Shown piece after piece: positions 18,854-28,438 of a stretch of 64,000 nucleotides of DNA. The notes beneath the pieces were generated by a model. The model saw only the letters and a program-made list of their open reading frames with translations, was not told the DNA's origin and searched no databases. Numbering within the stretch: the stretch's first letter is position 1; each line of letters begins with the position of its first letter. Source of the DNA: a bacterium (GTDB taxonomy: Bacteria > Bdellovibrionota_G > JALEGL01); assembly GCA_022763185.1 (NCBI GenBank), contig JALEGL010000004.1, positions 1-64,000 on the forward strand. The letters run 5' to 3'. The position numbers and the translations under genes were made by a program.

Positions 18854-19866
18854 CTCATTTTGTGAAAAGCTTTGAGTTGTTCTTTGGTTCCCAAAGCCAC
18901 CACCAAATCGCCTTCATTCAGTTTAACATCCGGCTTAGGTGACACATGGTATTGACCTTTTTGGTTGCGAATCCCAACAATGTTCACACCGGTTTTTTCT
19001 CTGATCTTGGCTTCTCCAATGCTCATCCCTAACAAGGTTGAAGATTTAGATACTTCTAAATCTTCCATCCACATGGAGACTTCTTCATTATGCATCAGTG
19101 TATCTAAAAATTCTATGACATTGGGTTGAGTAACCAGTTGCGCCATTCTTCTTCCGCCAATACTATAGGGCGAAATAACGCGATCCGCGCCGGCGGTAAG
19201 CAGTTTTTTTTCATTTACTTCAAAGTTAGATCGGGCAACAATGTTTAATTTTTGATTCATGCTTCTGGCAGTTAAGACCAGCATTAAATTGGCTTCATCT
19301 GTATTTAAGGTGGCAATCAAGCCTTTGGCGTGACCAATCCCCACTTTCATTAAATTATCTTCTTCATTGGCTGTACCTTGCTCCACCAAAAAGCCCATGG
19401 CTTTGGCTTCTTCACAAACCTCAGATTCTTTTTCTAAAACCAATATTTTTTTTCCGGTTTTTTTAAGTTCTTTGCAGACCATTTGACCCACGCGACCAAA
19501 ACCACAGACCACATAATGATTTCTTAATGATTTAATTTCCATATTTTTGCGCCTTTCTCTTAAAAAACTTTGGATTTGTCCTTTTACTATGTAGTCGGTC
19601 AAAATAGTGAAGGTATATGTAAACCCACCCACACCTAATATTATTAAACCGGCGGTAAACATTTTGCCTTCTTGTGAGAGCGGATAAACTTCAGAAAAGC
19701 CAACGGTGCTGATGGTAATAATGGTCATGTATATGGCATCCACCAAAGGCCAGGACTCAAGAATCATATAGCCTCCTACCCCAGCCATAATAATACAGCA
19801 GTATAAGGCCAAGATAAACAACAGACGTTTACCTGGATATAAAGGAGGGCTTTTCACGCTTTGCAT
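18850..19866 (-). CDS. Potassium channel protein with RCK (TrkA-N/TrkA-C) domains
   Basis: A 338-residue inner-membrane channel of the two-helix Kch/MthK type. Two hydrophobic helices flank the pore with filter TVGFSE (in ITISTVGFSEVYP), a variant of the usual TVGYGD. The cytoplasmic part has an RCK N-domain starting with the Rossmann motif VVCGFGRVGQ and a C-terminal TrkA-C domain (GVNIVGIRNQKGQ). These rings gate by ligand binding. I use the ATG at 19866; a TTG nine codons upstream is in frame but adds a hydrophobic cysteine-rich stretch. Confidence 0.9.
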   Translation of the reverse strand: MQSVKSPPLYPGKRLLFILALYCCIIMAGVGGYMILESWPLVDAIYMTIITISTVGFSEVYPLSQEGKMFTAGLIILGVGGFTYTFTILTDYIVKGQIQSFLRERRKNMEIKSLRNHYVVCGFGRVGQMVCKELKKTGKKILVLEKESEVCEEAKAMGFLVEQGTANEEDNLMKVGIGHAKGLIATLNTDEANLMLVLTARSMNQKLNIVARSNFEVNEKKLLTAGADRVISPYSIGGRRMAQLVTQPNVIEFLDTLMHNEEVSMWMEDLEVSKSSTLLGMSIGEAKIREKTGVNIVGIRNQKGQYHVSPKPDVKLNEGDLVVALGTKEQLKAFHKMS

Positions 19867-19999
19867 TGTAAAAAGAACAACACAACAATGCAATTTAAAA
19901 GACGGATTACTTTGAAATTATTCATCGTAATTAAACCCAGCACATGATCTCAAATAAAAAACAAGGCTCATTGATTTTGTTATCAACCACTGTAGACTA

Positions 20000-21826
20000 T
20001 TATATGATCAATCTCACCCCGCCCAGATCTGCTAACCTATGAGGAAAACGCTTGGATGGCGCGCCGATGAACATGTAGTTTTTGGGGATGTGGTATTTTT
20101 TAGATAGTTCATCAATCATTTCTGGACCAAATTGACCTTTAATTAAAACAAAATCAATTTGCACTTCTGGATAAATTTCATCCAAAAGATGCAAGTCTTC
20201 TTCTAAGTTTTTAGGAATTGTATTTTTATCTTGGTAAACATGAATCACCGTAATGTGCTTGGTAATTTCATTTTTTTGCACGTAAAGCATGGCTTCATTG
20301 AGTGTAGCCTTGCTCTCACCTTTGGTAAAAAAGATAATATCATGACTGTTTAAGTCGTCTAAGTTACGCTCAACGTTGTACTTAAGTTTATCATTAAAAC
20401 TCTGAACTGTTTTTGAAATTTCATTGATGAGCAATAAAATAAATTGCAGAATTTGATGTCTGGCCAACATTAAACCCACCAAAGCCATGGTCGGTAAAAA
20501 ATAATACAAAAAGTATTTCAAATTTTCTGGCTTCAACATTATATTACCGGCTATCCCGGCAATGGTTGCTATTAGCGCTAGAAAAATCGCCAACCAACTG
20601 GCACGATACCGTCTGGGTAGCTGATCGCGTCTTACTTTGAGCAGACCATTACCAATGGCAAACAAACACATCACTCCTAAGAAAGAAATGGTGTACACTC
20701 CGGCTAAGACCAACAAATCCCCCCCGGTCATGATTAAAATAGAACTGCTTAAAAATAAAAACGATAAAATAATCCAGTGATGGGTTCCACGTTTATTGGT
20801 GGCCAATAAAAACTGCGGTAAACATCGATCCAAAGTCATGCGTCCAATCAAACCTGAAGAACCAACAAAGCTGGTCAACACTGCACCAGAAAGAACGGTA
20901 ATGGCGTTGATGACCACTATGGTGCTTAAAATATTTCCACCTCCCACCATGGCCACTTCTGCCAATAAACTTTTTTGAGCGTGGACAATACTATCAATGG
21001 GTAAAATGGCTAAAGCCGTTAAAGCAATCAGGGGGTTTAAAACCGTAACGGCCACCCACATATTGCGTAAGGTTTTTGGAAATACGCCATCTGCCTGCTC
21101 TTCAATAAAATTAGCCGAACTTTCAAAGCCGCTCACGCCCAATAAGCCTGCAGAAAAACCAAAAAATAAGGCTTTGAGCACACCATCTTCATTGGGCAAA
21201 TGCCAATTGCTTAAAAAGATTTCAGGATGCGTTATTAAGGAGTACGCACCTAAGAAAATCAAAGAAATCAAAGTGACAATATTAAATATAAAAATACCCA
21301 AAGCGACTTTGGCTGACTCCGTTATACCAATAATGGTAAGCACTGCAAAAACGCTTAAAATTCCAATTGTTGCTACAACCACGGGCATGCTTGGGATTAA
21401 AGAAGACATGTACTCAGCTGCAGTTTTAGCACTAATCACGGCTGTGGCTAAATAAGATAAGATGGTCATGCACGCCGCTATTGAAGCTTTAAATTTTGTG
21501 GTGGTATTGAGTAAGCAATTGTAAGCTCCACCATTGAGCGGCAAAGCATCGCCAACCTCTGCGTAAATTGACTTATACAAAAACAGCAAGCCTCCCACCA
21601 TTAATAAAACTAAGGGGGACAACGCTCCTGCATAAATGGTAGCAATGGCCGCCACGTACAAACAACTGGATGTAATATCATTGCCGCAAATACCGGTGGC
21701 TTGCCACTCTCCCAACTTGTGTTCAACCTTTCGTTTCAAGCCTTTTTTAGATAGCTTTTTATGGGACTTGCTACTTTTTGCTCTGGGTTCGGTTTTGATA
21801 CTAATTTTACGTGTTGTACTTACCAT
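20000..21826 (-). CDS. APC-superfamily amino acid permease with C-terminal USP-like domain
   Basis: A 608-residue integral membrane transporter. A basic N-terminal tail leads into about 12 hydrophobic helices with the APC signature around GICGNDITSSCLY and GGAYNCLL, which marks the substrate site. Helix 12 is followed by a 150-residue cytoplasmic region with alternating strands and helices (HDIIFFTKGES, HITVIHVYQD, QIDFVLIKGQFG) resembling a universal stress protein fold. The substrate cannot be read from sequence. I start at 21826, where AAGGA lies seven bases upstream. It follows the DMT transporter gene by ten bases and is probably in its operon. Confidence 0.85.
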   Translation of the reverse strand: MVSTTRKISIKTEPRAKSSKSHKKLSKKGLKRKVEHKLGEWQATGICGNDITSSCLYVAAIATIYAGALSPLVLLMVGGLLFLYKSIYAEVGDALPLNGGAYNCLLNTTTKFKASIAACMTILSYLATAVISAKTAAEYMSSLIPSMPVVVATIGILSVFAVLTIIGITESAKVALGIFIFNIVTLISLIFLGAYSLITHPEIFLSNWHLPNEDGVLKALFFGFSAGLLGVSGFESSANFIEEQADGVFPKTLRNMWVAVTVLNPLIALTALAILPIDSIVHAQKSLLAEVAMVGGGNILSTIVVINAITVLSGAVLTSFVGSSGLIGRMTLDRCLPQFLLATNKRGTHHWIILSFLFLSSSILIMTGGDLLVLAGVYTISFLGVMCLFAIGNGLLKVRRDQLPRRYRASWLAIFLALIATIAGIAGNIMLKPENLKYFLYYFLPTMALVGLMLARHQILQFILLLINEISKTVQSFNDKLKYNVERNLDDLNSHDIIFFTKGESKATLNEAMLYVQKNEITKHITVIHVYQDKNTIPKNLEEDLHLLDEIYPEVQIDFVLIKGQFGPEMIDELSKKYHIPKNYMFIGAPSKRFPHRLADLGGVRLII

Positions 21827-21836
21827 GATCCATCCT

Positions 21837-22754
21837 TCAATTTGTCTCAACATTCCCTTTAACACTGTTTATGAATTTTGTCGTATTTTGCCGTCTGACA
21901 TTTAAATGTCGATCAAACATATACTTTAGAATAACCGTTGCTAAAATAATACTCCCCCCAACCAATGTATAATAGCTGGGCGTTTCACCAAAAAACAACA
22001 ATACCCAAACAGGATTAAGCAGAGGCTCAAACAATTGAAAGAGCATGCCTTGCAATGCCGTCAGTACCTTTAAGGCTTGCGTATAAAAAACATAGGCCAA
22101 AGCCACTTGCACAAGACCCAATAAGGCTACATACAACCAGTTGCTCAATTGCATATCCAAATGAATAAAGCTTGGCGAACACAATAAGGCGGTTAAAGCA
22201 TTCCCCCACAAAACCAACTCTATGCCTGAAAACTGCTTCAGTTTGCGTAAACACATGGTAAGCCAAGCTGAGGTAAAGCCAGCTAATAATCCAACATAAA
22301 TCCCCATACCCTGAGTTAAATCGATACCGTTATCTTTAAAAAATAAACTTAAACCATAGGCCCCAATGCTAAGAATTATCACATCAGTTGGCCGTACTTT
22401 CTCTTTAAGGAAAATGGGACTGAACAGGGTAATGTACAAAGGTGCTGTAAACTGCAAAATCACTGCATTGGCCGCTGTTGTAAGTTTGGTGGCTACAACA
22501 AAACTAATGACATTGGCAGCAAAAACCAACATGGTTAAAAGTTTCATCAAAGAAAGCTCAAAGCGTTTAGGCCTAAAAATAAAAAACAAGGCAACACAAG
22601 CAATCAAAGCACGCATCCCCGCAATGGTAAAAGCTGGCCAAGCAATGAGTTTAATCCAAAGCCCCCCAAAACTCCAAAACAAAGCACTGATAAAAACAAA
22701 GGCAACACCCTGTTGCATGCTTTTGGCTTCTATGGCTTGTAGCGTTTTACGCAT
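21837..22754 (-). CDS. EamA/DMT-family transporter
   Basis: A 305-residue inner-membrane protein with ten predicted helices arranged as two EamA repeats (the second from about residue 150). Typical elements are FWSFGGLWIK in helix 1 and the glycine/alanine-rich packing helices; the family exports or imports amino acids, nucleotides and other metabolites. The substrate is unknown. AAGGATG lies a few bases before the ATG. Ten bases separate it from the permease gene downstream, so the two are likely co-transcribed. Confidence 0.88.
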   Translation of the reverse strand: MRKTLQAIEAKSMQQGVAFVFISALFWSFGGLWIKLIAWPAFTIAGMRALIACVALFFIFRPKRFELSLMKLLTMLVFAANVISFVVATKLTTAANAVILQFTAPLYITLFSPIFLKEKVRPTDVIILSIGAYGLSLFFKDNGIDLTQGMGIYVGLLAGFTSAWLTMCLRKLKQFSGIELVLWGNALTALLCSPSFIHLDMQLSNWLYVALLGLVQVALAYVFYTQALKVLTALQGMLFQLFEPLLNPVWVLLFFGETPSYYTLVGGSIILATVILKYMFDRHLNVRRQNTTKFINSVKGNVETN

Positions 22755-22853
22755 GAATACATCATCCTTGAATTCTTTTTACTCTTTCACTTTTATACAA
22801 ATGAATAGGTTTATTGTATTTCCTAGCGCTTTGATTAGCACAAGCCTTTGTTT

Positions 22854-22882
22854 TTGACCACTTGCACGACTAAATTTGAAAT
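22854..22882 (+). promoter_or_regulatory. Candidate promoter for glpK
   Basis: TTGACC (22854-22859), 17-base spacer, TGAAAT (22877-22882), which would place the start about 30 bases before the glpK ATG. There is little room for an operator; no glpR-type palindrome is evident. Confidence 0.35.
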
Positions 22883-22919
22883 CTGGCTCTTTATAAAAAA
22901 AAACATTACACTGGCCTCT

Positions 22920-24410
22920 ATGGAACAATTCATCTTGTGCCTTGATCAAGGAACCACGGGTAATACCGCTCTTTTACTCGATAAAAATCTTCATACAAAA
23001 GCTCAACACAATGTTGAGTTTACCCAACACTATCCTAAAGCTTCATGGGTGGAACATGATTGTCAGAAAATTTGGCAAAGCATGCAAAACGCCATTGAAA
23101 CTGTTTTGACTCAGTCACACATTGATGCCAAACAAATTGCTGCTATTGGTATCACCAATCAGCGAGAAACCACGGTTTTGTGGGATAAAAAAACGGGTGA
23201 GCCTATTGCACCTGCCATTGTCTGGCAATGCAAGCGCAGTCAAGATATTTGCCAAACACTTAAACCGCATGCATCCATGGTTCACCAAAAGACAGGGCTT
23301 TTCATAGACCCTTATTTTTCAGCCAGCAAAATTCGTTGGCTGTTAGATCACAATCCACAGGCCAGAACTTTGGCTGAAAATAATGCATTGGCTTTTGGTA
23401 CCATGGATAGTTTTTTGGTCCATAAACTGACTCAAGGTAAAGTTCATTGTACGGATGTGAGCAATGCCTCGCGTACTTTGCTCATGAACATCCACAGCAT
23501 GGATTGGGATGATGAACTATTGGATCTTTTTCAAATTCCCCAATCCATCTTGCCAGAGATTTCTGACTCGAGTGACGTTGTTGGTCATACCAAAGGTTTA
23601 AAGATTTTGCCCGATGGCATTCCTATTGCTGGCATTGCAGGGGATCAGCAAGCCGCACTGTTTGGTCAAACTTGCTTTAAAGAGGGACAAGCCAAATGCA
23701 CTTATGGCACCGGTGCCTTTTTATTGCAAAATCTCGGTTGCAAAGCCCCTATTTCTGACCAAGGTTTAATAACAACCGTGGCTTGGCGCATCAATGGAGA
23801 AACACATTATGCTTTGGAAGGGTCTGTTTTTATTGCTGGCGCAGCTGTCAGTTGGTTGAGAGATCAACTGGGCATTATTCAACACAGCTCAGAGATTGAA
23901 GACTTGGCCAATACCGTTGATGACAGTGATGGCGTGATGTTTATTCCTTGCTTAAGTGGTTTGGGAGCACCGTTTTGGCAACCAAAAGCCAGAGGCGTGA
24001 TTACCGGATTAACCCGTTCTAGCCATAAAGGCCATCTTGCCTATGCCTGTTTAGAAGGCATTGCCCAACAAGTGTCTGACTTAATTGAAGCCTTTAAAAA
24101 CACCACCGCCTGTGATTTTGATTATCTCAAGGTTGATGGTGGAGCTTGCCAAAACAACTTGCTGATGCAAATCCAAAGTGACCTTCTAGGTTTTTCCTTG
24201 CATAGACCTGCTAACTTAGAAACAACGGCTATAGGTGCCGGGATGTTGGCTGGCTTAGCGGTTAATTTTTATCCCAACCAAGACTATCTCCAGCAAAACT
24301 TGCAACAACAAACCTTGTTTAAAAACTCAATCACTGCAGAAAAAAGAGCCCACAAAAGGAAAGCTTGGCAAGATCAGATCAAGCAAATGTGCCAGCCCTG
24401 TACTTTTTGA
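22920..24410 (+). CDS. glpK: Glycerol kinase
   Basis: Phosphorylates glycerol to sn-glycerol-3-phosphate. The 496-residue FGGY kinase begins with the phosphate-binding DQGTTGNTALLLD; further motifs are GITNQRETTVLWD, AGDQQAALFGQ, KCTYGTGAFLL and the carbohydrate kinase signature region in the last third (KVDGGACQNNLLMQ). Length is normal. I choose the ATG at 22920, which places DQGTT at the correct distance; an in-frame start at 22848 would add 24 unrelated residues. No clear ribosome-binding site precedes it, and no glpF or glpD is adjacent. Confidence 0.97.
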   Translation: MEQFILCLDQGTTGNTALLLDKNLHTKAQHNVEFTQHYPKASWVEHDCQKIWQSMQNAIETVLTQSHIDAKQIAAIGITNQRETTVLWDKKTGEPIAPAIVWQCKRSQDICQTLKPHASMVHQKTGLFIDPYFSASKIRWLLDHNPQARTLAENNALAFGTMDSFLVHKLTQGKVHCTDVSNASRTLLMNIHSMDWDDELLDLFQIPQSILPEISDSSDVVGHTKGLKILPDGIPIAGIAGDQQAALFGQTCFKEGQAKCTYGTGAFLLQNLGCKAPISDQGLITTVAWRINGETHYALEGSVFIAGAAVSWLRDQLGIIQHSSEIEDLANTVDDSDGVMFIPCLSGLGAPFWQPKARGVITGLTRSSHKGHLAYACLEGIAQQVSDLIEAFKNTTACDFDYLKVDGGACQNNLLMQIQSDLLGFSLHRPANLETTAIGAGMLAGLAVNFYPNQDYLQQNLQQQTLFKNSITAEKRAHKRKAWQDQIKQMCQPCTF

Positions 24411-24701
24411 TGCCTTGTTTTTAGTAGAAGGGATAACAAGAGAGAAAAATTTCCTACCCACTCAAACCATTGCTTGACTCTACCAAGCAAATCTCGCTGC
24501 AAAAAATCTTCTTTCCCTCTTAAGTCATGAGGATCTGAGCTTAAAGCACTATAGCCTGTTTTTATCTATTCCAATCCATTGACAAATAAAACGACAAGCT
24601 CAGCTGCCTCCTCACGCATCAACCGTACTCAAGCTCTCTTATTCATAATGCATAAACGTAAACTCATTTTTTTCAATGAACACCTTAAGACAATACAACA
24701 T

Positions 24702-25598
24702 TCACTTTATCGACTTTGACTTTGCTTTAACAAGCTCAGGCAATAAACACGCAAGCAAAATCACAGCTCCACCCATAATTTCATTGAATCCCAGTTTCTC
24801 TGCAATCAACCAATAGCCAAATAAAGCGGCAAATACTGGCTCAAGAGAAAAGATTAAAGCTGTTCTTTGTGGGGTGGTGTAATGTTGATAATGGGTCTGC
24901 AACCAAAATACCCCGACCGTTGCAAAACTTGCACAAAAAATAATGGCCACCCATGCCTGGCCACTCAAACTGCTGGGGACTTCTTTGGCAAAGGGTAGAA
25001 AAAAAACGCTTGCCAGTAAAACACCAAAAACTTGATAACAGGCCAAGATGCTTAAATGTTTGGGAAATTTTTTAGCCACCCTTTGTAAACTTAAAACAAA
25101 TAAAGAATAAAATATGGCACTGATAAACACCATAACATCACCAAACGTCACTGCGCTATGCCTAGGGTTGCATAGAATAAAAATACCCAAGCAGGCCAAA
25201 GCTGCACAAAGATAATCCAGCCCCTTGGATTTTGCTACTTTAAATGCTACCGCCAATAAAGGGACCATCACAACATTCAAGCCGGTAATGAATGCGGCTC
25301 GTCCTGAAGCAACCGTTTCTAATCCCAAGGTTTGTAGACTGTAACTTAAACTGTTTAATGCTCCCACAGCCAAGCCCCACAACAAGAGCTGCTTATGCCA
25401 ATAAAATTTTTTTTGCAGCGACAACAAAAGTGTAAATAAAATACTGGCCAAAACAAAACGTAAAAACACAAACCAAGTAGAGTCCAAGTTGACCAAGGCT
25501 TGTCTGATTAAAGGAAAGGTTAAGCCCCAAAAAATCGTAACCAGAATCAGGGCCAGATGAGCTTGCGTTATCTTTTTCACTTTGTCTCTATAACACAT
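24702..25598 (-). CDS. EamA/DMT-family transporter
   Basis: A 298-residue membrane protein with ten predicted helices in two EamA repeats; TIFWGLTFPLIR in helix 1 and the sequence FSLEPVFAALFGYWLI near the end of the second repeat are family hallmarks. The substrate is unknown. It is not closely related to the other DMT gene at 21837-22754 by eye. I use the ATG at 25598; a TTG three codons upstream is also possible. The 291 bases between it and glpK hold nothing I can identify. Confidence 0.87.
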   Translation of the reverse strand: MCYRDKVKKITQAHLALILVTIFWGLTFPLIRQALVNLDSTWFVFLRFVLASILFTLLLSLQKKFYWHKQLLLWGLAVGALNSLSYSLQTLGLETVASGRAAFITGLNVVMVPLLAVAFKVAKSKGLDYLCAALACLGIFILCNPRHSAVTFGDVMVFISAIFYSLFVLSLQRVAKKFPKHLSILACYQVFGVLLASVFFLPFAKEVPSSLSGQAWVAIIFCASFATVGVFWLQTHYQHYTTPQRTALIFSLEPVFAALFGYWLIAEKLGFNEIMGGAVILLACLLPELVKAKSKSIK

Positions 25599-25667
25599 TT
25601 TTGCCAATAAACCTGACGATCCATTTATTTATTGAACTTCTATAAATATGACGCTAACTTTTGTACA

Positions 25668-26267
25668 ATGAAAAAAAATATTTTGTTGGTTGAAGACGAT
25701 GCCGCCAACAATGCTTTATTGAATCAAATTTTATCCAAAGAATACACTGTTTTTAGTGCTACTCAAGGCTTGGAAGCTTTGGATATCATGAACCAACATA
25801 AAATTGATCTGGTTTTAAGTGATATTAAAATGCCTAAAATGGATGGTATGGATTTATTGCGCGCCTTAAAAACCATCAATCCCAGCATAGAAATCATTTT
25901 AATGACTGCGCATGGCAGTATTGAGTTGGCCGTGGATGCCATTAAAAAGGGCGCGAGTGACTTTATCAGTAAACCGTTTAGAAAAGCATCTCTTTTGCGC
26001 AGTATAGAAAAGTGTTTTGAACGGCAAGCCTTATTGGAAGAGAATCAAAACTTAAAAAAGACCCTTGCAAGCTACAAACATAAACAAGAAAGCCTGGAAA
26101 AAGATTACATCAACATTCCCATTGGAACACCACTGAGTAACATTGAACGCACCGTTATTGAACACACGCTTAAAAAAACAGACGGTGATAAAAAACTCAC
26201 CGCCAAACTTTTAGGCGTCGGCGAACGAACCATTTACAGAAAACTTGAAGATTATGCCAATCAATAA
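25668..26267 (+). CDS. Response regulator with Fis-type DNA-binding domain (no AAA+ domain)
   Basis: A 199-residue two-component regulator. The receiver domain has acidic pair EDD near residues 9-11, phospho-acceptor Asp in LSDIKMPKMDG (about 53), Thr in LMTAHGS and Lys in ISKPFRK. A helical linker leads to a C-terminal Fis-like helix-turn-helix (LSNIERTVIEHTL ... TAKLLGVGERTIYRKL). This is like NtrC without its sigma-54 ATPase domain, an arrangement also seen in RegA/PrrA. No kinase gene is adjacent, so its partner and signal are unknown. The ATG at 25668 opens directly into the receiver strand. Confidence 0.9.
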   Translation: MKKNILLVEDDAANNALLNQILSKEYTVFSATQGLEALDIMNQHKIDLVLSDIKMPKMDGMDLLRALKTINPSIEIILMTAHGSIELAVDAIKKGASDFISKPFRKASLLRSIEKCFERQALLEENQNLKKTLASYKHKQESLEKDYINIPIGTPLSNIERTVIEHTLKKTDGDKKLTAKLLGVGERTIYRKLEDYANQ

Positions 26268-26288
26268 AAATAAACAATCCTTCTTGAT

Positions 26289-26330
26289 TAAAAAAGCCCA
26301 AGATGGGGTTTAAAAAGGCATCTTGGGCCC
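26289..26330 (-). terminator. Intrinsic terminator of the TraB-like gene
   Basis: A perfect 10-bp stem, GCCCAAGATG with CATCTTGGGC, loop of 13 bases, followed on the minus strand by TTTTTT. It serves the minus-strand gene ending at 26349, between convergent genes. Confidence 0.88.
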
Positions 26331-26348
26331 GGAAAGCTCTGCTGTGTT

Positions 26349-27230
26349 TTATCGACACAAAGGTTCTATCTTAACGTCATAGCCCTGATTTGCTAACATC
26401 TCAGCTAAAAGATCAACATGCAATAGGCCCACTTGCACAGACATAACGGAGTCGTCACCCTTATTCTTAAAGATTTGGTTGATGCTATCAAGCCATAGTT
26501 GATTTTTAAAGGCAATCACATACTTAAAAAACCAATCTTGATGCTTACCATAAGCATTAAGGTCCTTGGATAATTGTGTATATATGCTTGGGTCATAGTA
26601 ATCTAAAAAAGACTCTAAGCAATTTTTTTCAAAAAAGTCTTCATATTCAGAAACAACTGTTTCTAAGTTTCCAAACTGATTATTAACATAATCTTCGACT
26701 TTCAAAGCAACACGCTCAAAAATTCTCTCATAGCTATTCAAATCAATCTGACCAGTACGTTGATAGCTTTGATATGCCGGCACAAAAAAATTGTACATTT
26801 GCTGAGCATCTTTATTTGCTGTTACTTTACCACGATTAATCGTCACCACTGACGTTGCCTTATTGTTCATTTCAGTATATTTTTGCAGATAAGAAAGTTG
26901 GGTGGCTGCTCTGCCCATGCTTTGGACAGCCGCCGTTACATTATTGATATTTTTGTTTCTCATAAAGTTTAAATATTCCGCAATAATACTGACTTCGAAA
27001 ATCCAGGGACTTTGTTCAATGACAACTTGATTTGGAAAAACGGACTTTATCCTACCTTCTCGAGCAACAAGTGCATTGCTTTGCTTTGACTCACCAAGTA
27101 TTTTTTTAAATTGCAAATCACATCTATTAGATCCGTGTGTCTCGGGATAAAGTATAATGTTTTTTGCTTCAACACTGAGCAACGAAAAAAATAGTATTAA
27201 AAAAAAAGATTGTACCTGTGTTCTTATCAT
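26349..27230 (-). CDS. Secreted protein, possible TraB/ChaN-like fold
   Basis: A 293-residue protein with a signal peptide (cleavage near VEA). The mature start, NIILYPETHGSNRCDLQF, resembles the first strand of TraB/ChaN/GumN proteins, where Glu and His of a (G)E-x-H motif bind metal, and the final VQVGLLHVDLLAEMLANQ followed by GYDV resembles their closing segment (V-G-x-x-H, then GY-x-V). The helical middle fits as well. Substrates of the family are poorly defined (peptides, haem, or pheromone). I regard the fold assignment as plausible but unproven. It lies convergent with the response regulator, and its terminator follows. Confidence 0.55.
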   Translation of the reverse strand: MIRTQVQSFFLILFFSLLSVEAKNIILYPETHGSNRCDLQFKKILGESKQSNALVAREGRIKSVFPNQVVIEQSPWIFEVSIIAEYLNFMRNKNINNVTAAVQSMGRAATQLSYLQKYTEMNNKATSVVTINRGKVTANKDAQQMYNFFVPAYQSYQRTGQIDLNSYERIFERVALKVEDYVNNQFGNLETVVSEYEDFFEKNCLESFLDYYDPSIYTQLSKDLNAYGKHQDWFFKYVIAFKNQLWLDSINQIFKNKGDDSVMSVQVGLLHVDLLAEMLANQGYDVKIEPLCR

Positions 27231-27378
27231 TGTTTCCCCCTGATAATAAGTTAAGTATAGATGACCGGTTAAGCTAAGCTCAATGTTTAATATTGAGCTG
27301 GCAAATATATGAGAAGCTCATAGCATATACAAACAATTAACGCAATACGCTATTGTCATTTTGGCAAAAGCCTATGAT

Positions 27379-27409
27379 TTTGACAGGTCAAATCTTCCTT
27401 AGCTTTAAA
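27379..27409 (+). promoter_or_regulatory. Candidate promoter and palindromic operator of the type II secretion operon
   Basis: A perfect -35 box TTGACA (27380-27385), 18-base spacer, and TTTAAA (27404-27409), about 87 bases before gspC. The -35 lies in the palindrome TTTGACAGGTCAAA (27379-27392), a possible binding site for a repressor or activator that controls the whole operon. Confidence 0.45.
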
Positions 27410-27495
27410 AAAGTCTTTACTTTTCAACACCTTAAAGGCACTTAAATACCATGACCTCTGCTTTAAGACTTTATACAATATAAATAGAGAGAAAA

Positions 27496-28413
27496 ATGAA
27501 AGCCGGCGTATTTATCATAGAACATTACCGTACCTTGACCAATTATTTTGGAACAGCCCTTGTTGCATGGTTGCTTTCTGCATTATTGGCACAAGTGGTT
27601 GCGATGTTTATTCCAACGACCACAGCCATTGTGTCGTCATCTGCACCCAAAAAACAAGCACTTACACCTTCTATATTTGCACAGCGAGAAACTGTGGATC
27701 GTTTTATGCAAATTTGTGAACGTAATATTTTTGACTCTGCCAAGCGTACGGCATGTACAGAGGAAGTTGCTGTCAATGAGCCTCAGTTTAATCCCAATGC
27801 CGCTCCAGTCAAAAGTGATATCAATGCTCAGCTTTTAGGAACCATGGTTTTAACTGGGTCCAGTTCTTATGCCAGCATTACCGTTAACGGTGAAAGTAAA
27901 TCAAAAACCTATAAAGTGGGACAAACTTTTGCCGGTGAAGCAACCATTTATGAAATCCAGCGCAATAAAGTGTTTTTTAACCGTAAAGGCAAAAGAGAAT
28001 ACATCGAAGTAGCAAAGCTTCCACAGTTTTCTCGTGGTCCGGCAAGAAGTTCAAGGCCAAGCAGTCCTTCTAGCGCTGGCATTAAACGTGATGGGGATAA
28101 AATCACTTTGTCACGGTCTAAAGTTGAATCCACCCTCAATGACTTGAATAAAATTTTACAAGATGCACGCATGGTTCCAAGCTATAACAACGGCAAAGTT
28201 ACCGGTTTTAAAATTTTTGCTATTCGTCGTGGCAGTATCTTTGACCAGCTGGGTTTAAAAAACGGCGATGAAATCCAACGCATCAACGGTACGCAGGTGG
28301 ATAGTTTGGAAAAAGCTTTGCCCATGTTGCAAATGGTTAAAACCGAAAGCAATGTTGATATAGACATGGTGCGCAGGGGCAGTAAAAAAACTTTGGATAT
28401 AACAATTCAGTAA
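27496..28413 (+). CDS. gspC: Type II secretion system protein GspC
   Basis: Inner-membrane clamp protein that links the inner-membrane platform to the secretin. The 305-residue product has one N-terminal transmembrane helix (about 19-39), a homology region (about 105-165) that binds the N0 domain of GspD, a Ser/Pro/Arg-rich linker, and a C-terminal PDZ domain (GSIFDQLGLKNGDEIQRING). It is the first gene of a 13.6-kb operon holding gspC to gspN in the standard order, 25 bases before gspD. A prepilin peptidase gene is not in the window and must lie elsewhere. Confidence 0.93.
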   Translation: MKAGVFIIEHYRTLTNYFGTALVAWLLSALLAQVVAMFIPTTTAIVSSSAPKKQALTPSIFAQRETVDRFMQICERNIFDSAKRTACTEEVAVNEPQFNPNAAPVKSDINAQLLGTMVLTGSSSYASITVNGESKSKTYKVGQTFAGEATIYEIQRNKVFFNRKGKREYIEVAKLPQFSRGPARSSRPSSPSSAGIKRDGDKITLSRSKVESTLNDLNKILQDARMVPSYNNGKVTGFKIFAIRRGSIFDQLGLKNGDEIQRINGTQVDSLEKALPMLQMVKTESNVDIDMVRRGSKKTLDITIQ

Positions 28414-28438
28414 TGCGTTAAAAAGGATAATACTCACA

